14,816 nt of DNA from Porphyromonadaceae bacterium UBA2720 (lineage in GTDB: Bacteria; Bacteroidota; Bacteroidia; Bacteroidales; Muribaculaceae): the NCBI GenBank assembly GCA_002353885.1, contig DEKO01000032.1:1-14816 (forward strand), written 5' to 3'. Below, piece after piece: positions 14,482 to 14,816 of the stretch. The translations under genes and the position numbers were made by a program. Each line of letters starts with the position of its first letter. The stretch's first letter is position 1. Below the pieces are notes generated by a model. That model saw nothing but the letters and a program-made list of their open reading frames with translations, made no database searches and had not been told where the DNA came from.

Positions 14482-14489
14482 CAAAAGTA
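14482..14489 (-). promoter_or_regulatory. -7 box TACTTTTG upstream of the giant gene
   Basis: On the minus strand, GTTGTACTTTTGTCC matches TAnnTTTG. A TTG lies about 22 bp upstream. The predicted leader to the ATG at 14355 is about 120 bases and contains the two hairpins. Confidence 0.55.
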
Positions 14490-14816
14490 CAACTTTTTGT
14501 GTGCAATTACGCAATTCGGTCGGCGGAAAGGTCAATCATTTCAGCAAAACAAGCATTGTGTTTTGCAAATACTGGTTGTTTGATAGCTAACTCCTCGCTG
14601 GTCAAAATTTATCAGGAATTTTAGGAATTAAGGAATTTTTCTTATTCGCGAAATTCGTGGTTTATTTAATTTTCAGCCACATTCGCGTGATTAGCGGTTT
14701 AAAAAGACAGAAGAACAGAAGGACAGAAGATTCGTGTCATTCGCTGTTGTCAAGATTTTTATCAGGATTTATAGGAATTAAGGTATTTTTCTTATTCGCG
14801 TAATTGGATAATCTTG
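14490..14816. other. non-coding right edge
   Basis: No convincing gene is seen on either strand. The stretch holds a small inverted repeat, GCAAAACA (14544-14551) with TGTTTTGC (14559-14566), a GACAGAAGA/ACAGAAGG purine tract (14705-14730), and repeated ATTCGCG/ATTCGTG words. Confidence 0.5.
14601..14808 (+). repeat. degenerate direct repeat pair
   Basis: The segment 14601-14656 recurs with a few changes at 14750-14808. Shared words in the same order are ATCAGGA, TAGGAATTAAGG and TTTTTCTTATTCGCG. The period is about 148 bp. Confidence 0.7.

Overview
The window reads as chromosomal DNA of a gut-type member of the order Bacteroidales (Prevotella/Muribaculaceae/Bacteroides-like). The evidence is the repeated -7 promoter box TAnnTTTG typical of Bacteroidetes sigma factors (seen six times here), the lack of strong Shine-Dalgarno sites, a very large secreted protein made of chitobiase-C-terminal-like and other Bacteroidales beta modules with a type IX-secretion-like tail, a succinate/acetate CoA-transferase, and MtaB. 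No species can be named from the sequence alone.

Layout. Positions 1-3100 are an AT-richer, accessory-looking stretch. It holds a doubtful short ORF (27-350), a probably decayed minus-strand gene (374-705), a zinc-ribbon/TPR/membrane protein (697-1428) followed by a 50-residue membrane peptide (1478-1630), a convergent secreted alpha/beta hydrolase (1642-2478), and about 750 bp of non-coding DNA. That non-coding DNA carries mini-hairpins and a tandem array of hairpin-forming units of about 89 bp. A perfect 29-bp direct repeat (144-172 and 2747-2775) brackets most of this segment. A tRNA-Gln(TTG) gene with its own promoter and intrinsic terminator follows (3163-3343).

Positions 3399-7876 are GC-rich core-type genes, all on the minus strand: mtaB and, 14 bp downstream of it, a family 2 glycosyltransferase; tRNA-Arg(CCT); and an acetyl-CoA hydrolase/CoA-transferase family enzyme. 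The intergenic gaps are packed with hairpin repeats. These are REP-like elements (5738-5764, 8024-8113), AATTAAGAATT-type tracts (4405-4433, 6282-6309, 6349-6377), long inverted repeats (5783-5820, 5976-6003) and a C/G-run hairpin.

Positions 8140-14355 hold one 2071-residue secreted modular protein on the minus strand. Its promoter lies about 130 bp upstream, and an intrinsic-terminator-like hairpin sits in the predicted leader. The remaining 300 bp to the right edge appear non-coding, with degenerate direct repeats.

The genes do not form one pathway. mtaB modifies tRNA, the CoA-transferase belongs to succinate/propionate/acetate fermentation, and the glycosyltransferase and giant protein serve the cell surface. 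The most unusual material is the left accessory segment with its direct repeats and hairpin array, the REP-like families, and the hairpin-containing leader of the giant gene.
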